Both the position numbers and the translations under genes were made by a program. Of a stretch of 43,373 nucleotides of DNA, positions 26,600 through 35,376 are shown piece after piece. Each line of letters begins with the position of its first letter. The stretch's first letter is position 1. The stretch covers positions 1 through 43,373 of the forward strand of contig DAINMX010000026.1 of the NCBI GenBank assembly GCA_036736205.1, given 5' to 3'. This stretch comes from XYA12-FULL-58-9 sp001798605 (GTDB lineage: Bacteria > Myxococcota > XYA12-FULL-58-9). The notes under the pieces are model-generated. The model saw only the letters and a list, made by a program, of their open reading frames with translations. It did not search any database and had not been told where the DNA came from.

Positions 26600-26616
26600 A
26601 CACGTGACCACGTGAC
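26593..26616. repeat. Three tandem octamers CACGTGAA/CACGTGAC/CACGTGAC
   Basis: The palindromic core CACGTG occurs three times in an 8-base period. The first copy holds the stop codon of the PLP enzyme. They may be slippage products or binding sites for a regulator; no evidence favours either. Confidence 0.8.
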
Positions 26617-26661
26617 CTCGATCGGTTGGCTTCCACGGCTGACATGGGCTACGTTCACCTC

Positions 26662-27081
26662 ATGCCAGAAACCATTTTCAGCAAAATCATCGCCGGCGGT
26701 ATTCCTTGCCACCGAGTGTACGAAGACGATCTCGTGCTCGCTTTCTTGGACGTTGGCCCTTTGAGCCGTGGTCACACTCTGGTCATCCCCAAAGAACCCG
26801 CCGAGACCCTGGACCGGCTCTCCGACGAGTCGTCAGCAGCCATTGGTCGTGTTCTTCCGCGATTGTGTCGAGCCATCATGAAGGCAACGGGCACCGAGCA
26901 GTACAACATCCTGCAGAACAACGGACCGATGGCCCATCAGGTCGTACAACATGTGCACTTCCACATCATCCCCAAGACAGACGTCAAATCGGGGTTGGGT
27001 GTCGGTTGGCCAGCAGGCTCGCTAGACAACGAGCAGGGCCAAAAGCTCGCAAGCAAGATTGTCGCCGAGCTGGAGGGTTGA
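26662..27081 (+). CDS. HIT-family nucleotide hydrolase/transferase
   Basis: The protein has the histidine triad HVHFHIIPK, the active-site signature of HIT proteins, in which the middle His takes part in attack on nucleotide phosphate. The N-terminal half (MPETIFSKIIAGGIPCHRVY, FLDVGPLSRGHTLVIPK) is typical of the Hint branch, which acts on adenosine phosphoramidates and related nucleotides. From ATG 26662 it has 139 residues, normal for the family. Two earlier in-frame codons (ATG 26644, TTG 26626) exist, and none has a clear ribosome site. It is cytoplasmic. Its stop is 9 bases from the end of the convergent lipoprotein gene. Confidence 0.9.
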   Translation: MPETIFSKIIAGGIPCHRVYEDDLVLAFLDVGPLSRGHTLVIPKEPAETLDRLSDESSAAIGRVLPRLCRAIMKATGTEQYNILQNNGPMAHQVVQHVHFHIIPKTDVKSGLGVGWPAGSLDNEQGQKLASKIVAELEG

Positions 27082-27090
27082 CCGATCGAC

Positions 27091-28581
27091 TCAACGGCGG
27101 CGCTTTCGCAAGAGGCGCTGCAACTCTTTGTGCAACGACGCGATGCTCTTGCCACGGTCCTTGACCGCATCGACCAGATCCTGCTCCGAATCAGTGGGTA
27201 GCTCCGCGGCCATGAGCTCTGCGATCTTGGTGCTGAACTTCTCTTTCTGCGCTCCAGACAAGCGATCATCCGTCGCCGCAGCCCGCAGCTCCTGCAGCGC
27301 AACCGGGTTGATGCGCTCTGTGAGTTGATAGGCGTGCTCCGCCGGCTCGATCCAACGACGCTTCAATATTTCGAGCGTCTCTGGGGACAATTCCCGCATT
27401 TCGATCTGCCCATCCTTGGCTATAACAAACGCGTTGGGGGGCACCGTAAGCTTTTCGCCCATACCCGGCGGACGAATCGCAACGTTCACCCCCAGATGCC
27501 GTTCATCCATGACGTGAACATGGTGCCGACAAAAACCGAACCGGAGTCCATCGCCCACACGAATGACCTGGTCGTCGATCCGCAACAGGTGACCCTCCTC
27601 CTCGAGAGATGCATTGAATTGCACCACAAAGGTGAGCTGCGGTCCGGTCATGCCGCGCTCGAGAGCCGCCAACGAACGACCGATGCGGGTTTTGGTCTTT
27701 TCCAGATCCGCGGAGAAGTCGACATCGCTAAGAGCAAAATGGTTCGCAATCAAAGCGGCCTCGATCTCAGCGGCGAGACGCCTTTGGACCGGCGGCAAAT
27801 CTTCAGAGGCGGCCGTTGTTACCAACTGTTGCCATGGCTCAAAAGCAAAGGCGCGAGTCAGATGATAGCGCCCGTCGTGCTCCATGATTTGCCCCTCTGA
27901 CAGGAGCCTTTTGATCTCCCAACTGGTGTCATGCTTCGACTCGATCCGGTTGTCGTCGGTTACATAGAAGAACGGGTTCTCCGGAAACGAGAACACCTCA
28001 TCCACTGGCCAAACAGACACCGTGAACGACTCCTCACCCTCTTTGCCAACAATGTGGAAATGGCTGTGTCCACCGACGACGGTCATGCCGGTGCCCAGCC
28101 TGAAGGTCGTCTCTCCAACTTGGACCGATTTGCCATCGACTCCCAGAGTCACCGACTTCGGTTTGAGACCCGCTGCGACAACCGCTTGCGCAAGACGTTT
28201 GTGGATTTCATCGTCCGGGCCGGCACGCAAACGGCTCGCAACGTTGGACAGACGCTCTCCGGTAATCCGCAAGGGCGCGGGCAGCCCATTCGCCCCGAGA
28301 ATCTGCAATGCCCCCAGAGGACTGACAACGAGTTGCTTCCCCACTCCCAAATCCACCAACAACAGATCGGGTCGACTCTCCATCAGATGTTCTGTGAGAT
28401 CGTTGACCACAACTCCCCTGAGAGCCGGACTACCTGCGACAAATGCGTCTATCTGGGCGATGTTGCGGTCGAGCACGTGCTGCAACGAATCACCTCGAGA
28501 GATTGGGTAGACGAGATCTTTCGGGGTTGTCGCGCACGAAACTGCGCAACAAGTGGACATGCAGACCAACCATCGGGACAT
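27091..28581 (-). CDS. Lipoprotein of unknown function with two His-rich motifs
   Basis: The 496-residue protein starts with a lipoprotein signal (MSRWLVCMSTCCAVSC; lipobox AVSC), so it should be attached to a membrane on the periplasmic side. The sequence contains two His clusters in similar settings: GGHSHFHIVGK near residue 185 and GFCRHHVHVMDE near residue 360. They may form metal sites. The last 120 residues are charged and helical (RRWIEPAEHAYQL onward), ending in basic RLLRKRRR. I do not recognise the family. AGGGAG lies 6 bases before the ATG at 28581, which makes this start secure; longer versions would overlap the upstream PilZ gene. It is 109 bases downstream of that gene. Confidence 0.65.
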   Translation of the reverse strand: MSRWLVCMSTCCAVSCATTPKDLVYPISRGDSLQHVLDRNIAQIDAFVAGSPALRGVVVNDLTEHLMESRPDLLLVDLGVGKQLVVSPLGALQILGANGLPAPLRITGERLSNVASRLRAGPDDEIHKRLAQAVVAAGLKPKSVTLGVDGKSVQVGETTFRLGTGMTVVGGHSHFHIVGKEGEESFTVSVWPVDEVFSFPENPFFYVTDDNRIESKHDTSWEIKRLLSEGQIMEHDGRYHLTRAFAFEPWQQLVTTAASEDLPPVQRRLAAEIEAALIANHFALSDVDFSADLEKTKTRIGRSLAALERGMTGPQLTFVVQFNASLEEEGHLLRIDDQVIRVGDGLRFGFCRHHVHVMDERHLGVNVAIRPPGMGEKLTVPPNAFVIAKDGQIEMRELSPETLEILKRRWIEPAEHAYQLTERINPVALQELRAAATDDRLSGAQKEKFSTKIAELMAAELPTDSEQDLVDAVKDRGKSIASLHKELQRLLRKRRR

Positions 28582-28690
28582 AGCGTTCTCCCTGCCAATT
28601 GACGAAAGCCAAAGCGATTGGCTTCCACTTCTGCCTATTAGATTTGAGTGCGAGCCGCAACCGCCACTCGAAGCGGCCGCCCATAGACAA

Positions 28691-30166
28691 CTACCCCAAA
28701 AGGCCATCAATGGCCTGCTCGGAGAGCGTCGCCCATTGCGCGGCGACCAGTGCGTTGACGCGACCTGTGAGCTCTTCGGGATCGATTTGTTTTGGAAACA
28801 CATCGTTGGCACCGAAGTCTTTGAGATTTTTTACGTCCTCCTCAGTGAGTTCGGCACCCGTCAACACAACGAGGACGAGATCTCTCTCGCCACCTACCCG
28901 TCGAATCTTCTCGATGACCTCGACGCCAGTAATGCCGGGCATAAACAGGTCGAGCGCCACCACATCGAGCCGCAATAGTTCTTCGACCAAGACCTGAAGA
29001 GCGTGCACCCCATCTGGAGCCTGCAACACCTCGTAGCCCGCTACTCGAAAAGCCCCACCGATGACCTCGCGGAAGAACCTGTCGTCATCGACAATGAGAA
29101 TTCGCCGGTCTGAGGGCATCTTGTTTCGGCCGAGGAGCCTGCGAATCGCTTCTGCAACTTTCTCCGGGGAGTCGATGAACTCGACGCCTACGCCACCGGG
29201 TCGGCCCCCAGACGCTTCGCCGATGTGCACCACACGTCCGCGCAAGCCAACCGTCTCAGTCTTGCCGGTCAGAGACAGACGCATGTCGAGCTCTGTATTC
29301 AAGGCGGGGGGATTTTTCGACTCGATGAACGCCCCCCCCCGGCTGAGATTGACCACGCTCTCTTGGCCTTGAAGTCCATGATAGGTAACCGCCAGTCGAA
29401 TGGGGAAGCGTTCAAAACGTCGGCCCGAGGGGCCTGGCCATGGAACACAGCGGGTCTGGGCGTTGAGGAAAGACTCAAACAACACACGATTGTTGTCATC
29501 GAGTAGAAGCCCGACCTCAAAGGCACCGCTTCCCGACACCTCCGTGCCAGAAACCCCGATGTGGGAGCATACACGTGCATCAATGATCAACCGCCATTCC
29601 GACCTGGATGTGGGCAGTGAAAGAGTCACCTTCTCCCCAACCGAGGGACGTCTCGTGCAGTGGATGACCGCCTCTCTGGGACTGATCGTCGTTAGTCTGC
29701 CTGGATATTCTTGGCCCCCTGCCACCACAACGACCTCTAGGTCCAGCTGGATCCTTCCCGAGGTACCAGCTTCATCTGTTTGTGCCAGGGGAAACAGCTG
29801 AGTGCGGACAGCCGCGATAGTCTCGGGCCAATCCTGCATCTCCCGCTTTTGCCACGCTACGTTCTGCAAACGTTTGGCGTGAAAGGACTCCATCTGTGGT
29901 TCAGACAAAACACTCAGGTCGAGGATGCGTAGACATGTGGAGGTGTCGGAGGTCATTGCGTTGCGCAGCAAGGTGAGGGGCACACTCTCGGCTGAGAAGT
30001 GGACAATGACTATCAACACCGAGGAGTCCGTGAGGAAGAAGTCCGTGCTCAACAGACAGTCAGTCGCCTCAAGGGATTCGTGCAATGACAACAGCTCGGC
30101 GACTGTGGTATTGAAATCAGTGTAGAGCTCATTGACAACTAGGGCGGCACAGTTTTTCCACATCAT
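28691..30166 (-). CDS. Tandem PilZ domains with C-terminal receiver domain
   Basis: The 491-residue protein has an N-terminal region of about 130 residues without a recognised fold. Two PilZ-like domains follow. The first (about 145-240) includes EYPGRLTTISPREAVIHC. The second (about 250-345) has the fuller motif: RRFERFPIRLAV for the RxxxR c-di-GMP contact and VNLSRGGAFIES for the DxSxxG-type motif, here with Asn in place of Asp. The C-terminal receiver has ILIVDDDRFF, phosphoacceptor DLFMPG and a Lys in VFPKQID. The protein may join c-di-GMP binding to phosphorylation. The start at 30166 or 30163 cannot be separated. It lies in a same-strand run with the membrane protein gene upstream and the lipoprotein gene downstream. 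Confidence 0.82.
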   Translation of the reverse strand: MMWKNCAALVVNELYTDFNTTVAELLSLHESLEATDCLLSTDFFLTDSSVLIVIVHFSAESVPLTLLRNAMTSDTSTCLRILDLSVLSEPQMESFHAKRLQNVAWQKREMQDWPETIAAVRTQLFPLAQTDEAGTSGRIQLDLEVVVVAGGQEYPGRLTTISPREAVIHCTRRPSVGEKVTLSLPTSRSEWRLIIDARVCSHIGVSGTEVSGSGAFEVGLLLDDNNRVLFESFLNAQTRCVPWPGPSGRRFERFPIRLAVTYHGLQGQESVVNLSRGGAFIESKNPPALNTELDMRLSLTGKTETVGLRGRVVHIGEASGGRPGGVGVEFIDSPEKVAEAIRRLLGRNKMPSDRRILIVDDDRFFREVIGGAFRVAGYEVLQAPDGVHALQVLVEELLRLDVVALDLFMPGITGVEVIEKIRRVGGERDLVLVVLTGAELTEEDVKNLKDFGANDVFPKQIDPEELTGRVNALVAAQWATLSEQAIDGLLG

Positions 30167-30205
30167 GGATTTCCGATCTGGCCATCATTGTGACTCCAAA
30201 TCAAT

Positions 30206-30871
30206 CTAACCGTCAACACCCCAGCCAGCCGACAACGAGGCGAACGACGCAAGCAATTCAGGCGACGCGGGCATGACGTCGATATTCGCCGGTTCTGCAA
30301 TTTTGGATTTGAATTCTTGGAGCATTCTACCGTCGTTGGAGCGAAAGATTGAGATCTTCCGTCTGTCTTTGATGGCAAGATAAACGAAGAATTCCCTCGG
30401 ATTGCCGTCAGGGCTCGCCTCTAATGCATCGCGACGTACGTCAAATACTTCGAAACCAACGACATCTCTGCGGGGAAGCGGGATAAGAAGGTTACTCCAA
30501 AGACGTCCAACGTGGATCTCGAAAACGTGACGCTGAAGATCGATCACCAGAGCTGACGCGGACAATGCGAGCCTCAACGAAACAACCGCCAGAATACAGA
30601 TAATGGGAAACAGAGCGTAGCCAATGATGTTGAAGATGATGTCGAACACAGACATCCCGGCGTTATTGGGGACAATGCTATCCCAAATCCCCCATGCCAC
30701 CCAAAGGCAGAACACAAATCCGAAAAGCCGGTAGAGTATGTGTTGCCCGCCCCTGCTCACTGACAATTTGTGTCGTGCAAACGTGAAACGAACCTTCTCG
30801 TCGAAACCAAAGAGGGGAGCAGCACCGGGTCTAGTGAGTCTTTCGAGTGCCTGCTGTTGGTGAGCATTCAT
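30206..30871 (-). CDS. Unknown membrane protein with two predicted helices
   Basis: The 221-residue protein has an N-terminal polar part, then two hydrophobic stretches (LYRLFGFVFCLWVAWGIW, near residue 45, and FNIIGYALFPIICILAVVSL, near residue 80). A soluble C-terminal part looks beta-rich (HVFEIHVGRLWSNLLIPLPR, FFVYLAIKDRRKISIFRS). The arrangement resembles small membrane proteins whose C-terminal half has a PH-like strand pattern, but no family is named. The start at 30871 (MNAHQQQALERL) is chosen because upstream sequence has no coding character; its GGA ribosome site is weak. It ends 39 bases before the PilZ-receiver gene. Confidence 0.55.
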   Translation of the reverse strand: MNAHQQQALERLTRPGAAPLFGFDEKVRFTFARHKLSVSRGGQHILYRLFGFVFCLWVAWGIWDSIVPNNAGMSVFDIIFNIIGYALFPIICILAVVSLRLALSASALVIDLQRHVFEIHVGRLWSNLLIPLPRRDVVGFEVFDVRRDALEASPDGNPREFFVYLAIKDRRKISIFRSNDGRMLQEFKSKIAEPANIDVMPASPELLASFASLSAGWGVDG

Positions 30872-31237
30872 GATGTGTCCAAAACACGCCCCGCTGAGTC
30901 TACAACGGGGCTGTTGATATGTTCTTACCCGTGCGACCTTGTCAATGAAACCATCGCATTGCTCTCTGTTTCCACCCACCCCGCCCTGGTGGCGTGCAAC
31001 ACTCTCGGGAGAGGGGCGTCCGCAACTGTTCGATGTCGCAGGCGTTTTGAATTCGTACGGAAGCTCTTCGAGCCGCACCTCGCCAATTCTGATGTCGCAT
31101 CCGAGGACACCGCATCCCTTGTGCTTTTTGGCAGGGACCGGCACTTCCGTGCATGCGAAGCTAACGGTGAGTGGAAGACGTCGGGACTATCGATTCAAGC
31201 CATTGACGAGCGCGGCCGTCGTGGTGACCGTACCGAC
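30872..31237. other. Intergenic region between divergent genes
   Basis: The 366 bases between the divergent membrane-protein and methyltransferase genes hold open frames on both strands. None shows a ribosome site, signal peptide or familiar protein pattern. Promoters for both flanking genes are expected here but could not be assigned. Confidence 0.45.
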
Positions 31238-31819
31238 ATGAGCCAAATAGGAGCAGCAAGCTATGACTTCGCCATGGCACCACTCGAAGCGGCGGGTTTG
31301 CGCAACATGCGCAGACGTCTGCTCACCGGTCTGACTGGTCGAGTTCTCGAAGTTGGGATCGGCACCGGAGCATCTTTGCCCCACTACCCACCGGGGGTCG
31401 AGATTGTCGCTGTCGATCCAGACGAAGCTAAGCTTGCTCGCGCCGGTCAGAGACACGGTGACGCCAGAGCACATCTCGTCACGGCCAAAGGTGAGGATTT
31501 GCCATTCGAAGACGAGAGCTTCGACGCTGCTGTCGTCGCGCTGGTGCTGTGTACGGCGAATCAGCCCGAGGAGGTTGTCCGCCAGATCCGCCGGGTGCTC
31601 AAGCCTGGCGGCCTGCTGCGAGCGATGGAACACGTGCGCCTGCACAATCGCCCCCTCGCAGCAATACAACACTGGCTCACACCAGCGTGGAAGGCCATGG
31701 CTGGCGGCTGTCACCTCGATCGCGACAGCGTGGGGGTCCTGGAAAGCGGAGGCTTCATCATCGATGAGGTCAGGGACCATATGGGTGGCTTGTTTGTGGA
31801 GATCTACGCACGGCGGTAG
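31238..31819 (+). CDS. Class I SAM-dependent methyltransferase
   Basis: The 193-residue protein has the methyltransferase fold with motif I VLEVGIGTGASLPHYPPG, the acidic residue of VEIVAVDPDE, LPFEDESFDAAVVALVLCT and VRQIRRVLKPGGLL. It is the small Methyltransf_11 type that acts on small molecules or lipids; the substrate is unknown. An in-frame extension upstream to 30770 lacks protein-like character, so the ATG at 31238 is chosen although its ribosome site is weak. The C-terminus (GGCHLDRDSV...GGLFVEIYA) resembles methyltransferases annotated near UbiE. Confidence 0.85.
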   Translation: MSQIGAASYDFAMAPLEAAGLRNMRRRLLTGLTGRVLEVGIGTGASLPHYPPGVEIVAVDPDEAKLARAGQRHGDARAHLVTAKGEDLPFEDESFDAAVVALVLCTANQPEEVVRQIRRVLKPGGLLRAMEHVRLHNRPLAAIQHWLTPAWKAMAGGCHLDRDSVGVLESGGFIIDEVRDHMGGLFVEIYARR

Positions 31820-31918
31820 GAGGTACATGACGAGTTCTCTGAGTCGACCGCCACGGTGAACACAGTGCGCCACGGTTGACCGATCGCAGGATCGTGGACC
31901 GGTGGCAAAAAGGATGGA

Positions 31919-32968
31919 CTACAACAGAGGAGATGGCACCTCGTCGGCGGCCGCTACCCTTTCGCGGGTAATCGCCTCACCGAGATGGTTGATCAGGGCG
32001 TCAACTCCAGCACCCGTTGCCGCAGAGATGGCAAAGAACGGAATGTCTCGCTCTCGCGCATAAGCTGCGATCTCATCTTGACGGTCGGTTACGAAATTGA
32101 GGTCGGTGCGATTGAGCACCAACACCCGCGGCACCTTCGCCAATTTCTCATCGTGTTGCCGCATCTCATTTTCAATGGCTTCGAAGTCAGCGATGGGCTC
32201 TCGCTCTGGAAAGTCGGGCTCCACCGTCACAATGTGAACGATGCGACGGACCCGCTCGATGTGGCGAAGAAAACGCGCCCCGAGGCCCGCACCCGCATGC
32301 GCTCCCACGATGAGCCCGGGCACGTCGGCAACGACGAAGTGCTGCAAATCGCCGAAGCGCACCACACCGAGATTGGGCACCAAGGTGGTGAAAGGATAGT
32401 CGGCGATCTTGGGTCGCGCCGCTGACACTCGAGCGATCAGCGAAGACTTGCCCACGTTGGGGAACCCCACCAAGCCCACATCCGCAATAAGCTTGAGCTC
32501 CAACTTGAGTTCGAGCTCCACACCAGGCTCACCCGGTTGACAGAACTTCGGTGCCTGACGCGTCGAGCTCTTGAAGTGAGCGTTGCCTTTGCCACCACGG
32601 CCGCCTCGAGCCACGACAATCTCTTCGCCGTCCTTGCTCAGATCTGCGACAATAGCACCGCTGTCGCGGTGGGATATGACTGTGCCCAGTGGGACGCGCA
32701 AAACAACAGACTCTCCAGCGTGACCGCTGCGCTGGTTGCCTTCGCCAGGTCGCCCGTTTTGGGCGAAATGTCGCGATTGAAACTTGTAATCGAGCAGAGT
32801 TGCGAGCTGGCCGTCGGCGACAAAGGTTACGTCTCCACCATGGCCACCCTCACCACCGTCGGGTCCACCAAAGGGGACGTACTTCTCCCGCCGGAATGAC
32901 ACGCACCCCGCTCCCCCATCTCCGGAGCGCACCAGGATGGTCACCTCATCGACAAATTTGTAGCGCAA
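31919..32968 (-). CDS. obgE: Obg-family ribosome-assembly GTPase
   Basis: The 349-residue GTPase has the glycine-rich Obg fold (residues 1-158; GDGGAGCVSFRREKYVPFGG, GGRGGKGNAHF) followed by the G domain: G1 GFPNVGKSS, G3 DVPGLI, G4 NRTD and G5 SAATG. Family members aid large-subunit maturation and respond to stress nucleotides. The start is a TTG at 32968, chosen because the family begins at KFVDE; no clear Shine-Dalgarno sequence precedes it. It lies 9 bases after the rpmA stop, the classical rplU-rpmA-obgE order. Confidence 0.96.
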   Translation of the reverse strand: MRYKFVDEVTILVRSGDGGAGCVSFRREKYVPFGGPDGGEGGHGGDVTFVADGQLATLLDYKFQSRHFAQNGRPGEGNQRSGHAGESVVLRVPLGTVISHRDSGAIVADLSKDGEEIVVARGGRGGKGNAHFKSSTRQAPKFCQPGEPGVELELKLELKLIADVGLVGFPNVGKSSLIARVSAARPKIADYPFTTLVPNLGVVRFGDLQHFVVADVPGLIVGAHAGAGLGARFLRHIERVRRIVHIVTVEPDFPEREPIADFEAIENEMRQHDEKLAKVPRVLVLNRTDLNFVTDRQDEIAAYARERDIPFFAISAATGAGVDALINHLGEAITRERVAAADEVPSPLL

Positions 32969-32977
32969 GGTGAGTGC

Positions 32978-33241
32978 TTATGAGGCTCGCGGCTCGGAAT
33001 AGACGACAGCTTCGGTGCGATTCTTGCGTTGTTCAAATCGCACCACGCCGTCTTCGAGCGCGAACAATGTGTAGTCACGGCCCAAACCGACGTTGCGACC
33101 GGGATGAATCTTGGTGCCCACTTGCCGCACCAAGATATTGCCAGCCTTGACCTGTTGACCATCGTGTTGTTTGACGCCACGGAACTTCGGCTGCGAATCA
33201 CGCCCATTGCGGCTCGAGCCCTGACCTTTTTTATGAGCCAT
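32978..33241 (-). CDS. rpmA: 50S ribosomal protein bL27
   Basis: The 87-residue protein is bL27, beginning MAHKKGQGSSRNGRDS, with the conserved GxxVxAGNILVRQRG-like core (here VKAGNILVRQVGTKIHPG) and GRDYTLFAL. Its N-terminus reaches the peptidyl-transferase centre of the ribosome. The length is normal and no N-terminal cleavage extension of the Firmicutes type is present. The start lies 3 bases after the rplU stop. Confidence 0.98.
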   Translation of the reverse strand: MAHKKGQGSSRNGRDSQPKFRGVKQHDGQQVKAGNILVRQVGTKIHPGRNVGLGRDYTLFALEDGVVRFEQRKNRTEAVVYSEPRAS

Positions 33242-33244
33242 GAC

Positions 33245-33556
33245 TTAACCTTGAATCCCGGTGATCTCGAGCTCGGTGAAATACTGTCGATGCCCGATTG
33301 TCTTGTGGAAACCCAGACGCTTCTGTCTCTTGAACACGCGGATCTTCTTCGCACGTTCTTGCGCAACGATAGTCGCTGTAACAGTTGCGCCGTCCACTCT
33401 GGGTTGGCCGATCTTGGGGTCGCCTTCGCCAGCGACCAGAAGCACGTCGCTTAGCTCGATTGAAGAACCTACCGCACCGTCGAGTTTCTCAACTCTGAGG
33501 TGCTCACCCTTGACGACTCGATGTTGTTTGCCGCCGCTGCGGATCACTGCATACAT
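33245..33556 (-). CDS. rplU: 50S ribosomal protein bL21
   Basis: The 103-residue protein is bL21, with MYAVIRSGGKQHRVVKGEHL, GDPKIGQP, a basic KIRVFKRQKRLGFHKTIGHR stretch and the terminal FTELEITGI. The length is normal. The ATG at 33556 has GAGGAGGG 7 bases upstream, which rules out the longer open frame starting at 33631. It is first in the rplU-rpmA-obgE operon. Confidence 0.98.
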   Translation of the reverse strand: MYAVIRSGGKQHRVVKGEHLRVEKLDGAVGSSIELSDVLLVAGEGDPKIGQPRVDGATVTATIVAQERAKKIRVFKRQKRLGFHKTIGHRQYFTELEITGIQG

Positions 33557-33609
33557 GACACCACCCTCCTCGGCCCCGGTTTTACACCGTGGGGATTCGA
33601 GGACCGCGG

Positions 33610-33638
33610 TTTTTAGGGAAATTGAGCGCATCTGTCAA
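33610..33638 (-). promoter_or_regulatory. rplU: Candidate sigma70 promoter of rplU-rpmA-obgE
   Basis: On the minus strand TTGACA (33638-33633) matches the -35 consensus exactly. TAAAAA (33615-33610) follows after a 17-base spacer and matches four of six -10 bases. The transcript would begin about 45 bases before the rplU start, leaving room for its ribosome site. Confidence 0.65.
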
Positions 33639-33662
33639 GTGATCACGACGTCTAAAATGGCA

Positions 33663-34550
33663 TCATGGAGTAGCGCGGGTTTTTCGCTTCTTCTTACCTT
33701 TGCTCTTGCCGTCCTTCTTCTTGCGTTTGCGCTTCTCTTTGCCCGCGGTGGGCTTGGCATCGTCGACTTCTTGCGGGATCCCTTCGTCGTAGGTAACAGT
33801 TTGTTTGTTACCGCCATCCCACTCGGTCCATTGGCCCTGCTGCATGCCGTTTTCGTAGCTGCCCTGAGCTTCCTTTTCGCCGTTTTTCCGCCAGGCTGTC
33901 CACCGTCCGTGGGGCTCGCCATTTCCGTAAGTGCCACTGGCCTTGATCTGTCCGTTGTCGTGCCACGTCGTCCACTCACCGGTCTTGCGACCGCGTTCAT
34001 AGGGCCCTCGTGCCATGTTCTTTGCAGTCGGGTACCAGTGAGTCCACACACCGTGCCGTTCATCATCCAGATAGGCACCAGCCCCCTCTTTGCTGCCGTT
34101 GTCGTACCACTCCACCCAAGGCCCTTGGCGCAATCCATCACCATAGTCACCCCGGGCACGCATCGATCCATTTTCATGCCATGCGGTGAACGTACCGCTG
34201 GCCTTGCCGCGGACGAATTGTCCTTCTTCTTTCATTTGGGTGGGCGAATGCCACATCGTCAGTCGGCCATGCCGCAGGCCCTCAGGCGTTTCGCACCAGA
34301 CCTTGAGAGGGACCATGGCCCCGTAGACGGTCGTACCTTGAGCATCGGCAGCGGCAGGTGGACCTCCCTTAAGTAGGGCACCAGCGGGGCACGGCTGCGC
34401 TTCAGACCACCAACCTTGAGCGCTTGCCTTCGCTGGCACAAAGGCCTCGGGAGGAACATCCCCCTGCTTGACCTCATCGACGGGCAATTCGGAGTAGCAG
34501 CTCGCGGCCATGCCCAACAGCACCGCCATCATGGGACATCCACATTTCAC
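33663..34550 (-). CDS. MORN-like repeat lipoprotein
   Basis: The 295-residue protein has a short lipoprotein signal (MKCGCPMMAVLLGMAASC; lipobox AASC). Seven repeats of about 24 residues follow in the pattern 'xxGxWxxWxxNGxxxxxGxYxxG' (examples GPWVEWYDNGSKEGAGAY and GEWTTWHDNGQIKASGTY), the MORN-variant type of YwqK-like proteins. The C-terminal 25 residues are almost all Lys, Arg and Gly. Such repeats form a beta-stack and often serve as binding surfaces at the cell envelope. The specific role is unknown. The rplU operon starts 106 bases further on the same strand. Confidence 0.85.
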   Translation of the reverse strand: MKCGCPMMAVLLGMAASCYSELPVDEVKQGDVPPEAFVPAKASAQGWWSEAQPCPAGALLKGGPPAAADAQGTTVYGAMVPLKVWCETPEGLRHGRLTMWHSPTQMKEEGQFVRGKASGTFTAWHENGSMRARGDYGDGLRQGPWVEWYDNGSKEGAGAYLDDERHGVWTHWYPTAKNMARGPYERGRKTGEWTTWHDNGQIKASGTYGNGEPHGRWTAWRKNGEKEAQGSYENGMQQGQWTEWDGGNKQTVTYDEGIPQEVDDAKPTAGKEKRKRKKKDGKSKGKKKRKTRATP

Positions 34551-34595
34551 CCAAGCACTCTAACACCGTCGTCCCCCCCAGACCCAAGGAGATTG

Positions 34596-35192
34596 TCACG
34601 GCGTCGAACACAGATTCCGTTGTTGACCTGCCCGACCGGGGCTGACCCGCACCTCGTAGTCACGAGAATAGTCGTCGATGATTCCTCTCTCATTGACTAA
34701 CCAAGGGAATTCACCCGCGAGCTTGTCTGGGATCCGCACCACCGTGGGCGCGACGTAGGTGCGGAACACCCAATCCCACAATGGCGACGTTACGCCGTGA
34801 TTCACTCGGACGTCACCGAAATGATGATAAAGGTGATGCCTGCGCGCCCAACGTCCATACACAGTGCGCGGTGCCCGCACATGCAGCATCTCATGCACTG
34901 TTTCGAATATCCACCAACCAACACCGACACCGACGGCAAAACCTGTCGCCCCCCATGGTCCCAAAACTGGAAATGCAGCGAGCCACGCGACGCCAAGCAC
35001 CGGGCCTGCGGCCTTCAGCTTCTTGCTCGCGGGTGAAAAATAACTCGGCTCGCGGTGATGACGCCGATGCTCCCGGGCGAACTCGTGCCTCCCCTTGCCC
35101 CAATGTCCACCCAAACGGTGCAGAAGGTACTCGACCAAGGTCCATGCCAGAAGTCCCAATACAACTCCCGTTGCCATCAACATCAAGCTCAT
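34596..35192 (-). CDS. Fatty acid hydroxylase / sterol desaturase superfamily protein
   Basis: The 198-residue membrane protein has hydrophobic helices at the N-terminus and mid-protein, with His boxes of the di-iron type: HRLGGHWGKGRHEF, HRRHH, HEMLH and RHHLYHHFG. The layout fits integral membrane fatty acid hydroxylases that oxidise acyl chains, carotenoids or sterols at a di-iron centre. GGGAGG lies just upstream of the ATG at 35192. The C-terminal 40 residues are soluble and have no clear pattern. It has no lipid-pathway gene next to it, and the substrate is unknown. Confidence 0.85.
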   Translation of the reverse strand: MSLMLMATGVVLGLLAWTLVEYLLHRLGGHWGKGRHEFAREHRRHHREPSYFSPASKKLKAAGPVLGVAWLAAFPVLGPWGATGFAVGVGVGWWIFETVHEMLHVRAPRTVYGRWARRHHLYHHFGDVRVNHGVTSPLWDWVFRTYVAPTVVRIPDKLAGEFPWLVNERGIIDDYSRDYEVRVSPGRAGQQRNLCSTP

Positions 35193-35376
35193 GCTGCCTC
35201 CCTTTGTGCAGCCAAGCTGAGGTTGAAATATTAGATGTCAATGGTAAATTTGGGCGATAGCCCAAACACACAAAGGATGGGGCAAGAACCCCAAGAATGC
35301 CCAGAACGCCAAGAACCTCAGATCCCCAGATCGCATAGGGAGTGCCACAAACAGGAATATTGGGTATGCTCGCGCC

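Noticed and set aside
31870..31900. CGATC-GCAG-GATCG hairpin between the convergent methyltransferase and obgE genes
   Set aside because: The stem is only five pairs and no T-run follows on either strand, so it is too weak to call a terminator.
33261..34376. 371-codon plus-strand frame across rplU and the MORN gene
   Set aside because: It crosses two well-supported minus-strand genes and the rplU promoter and has no protein pattern of its own.
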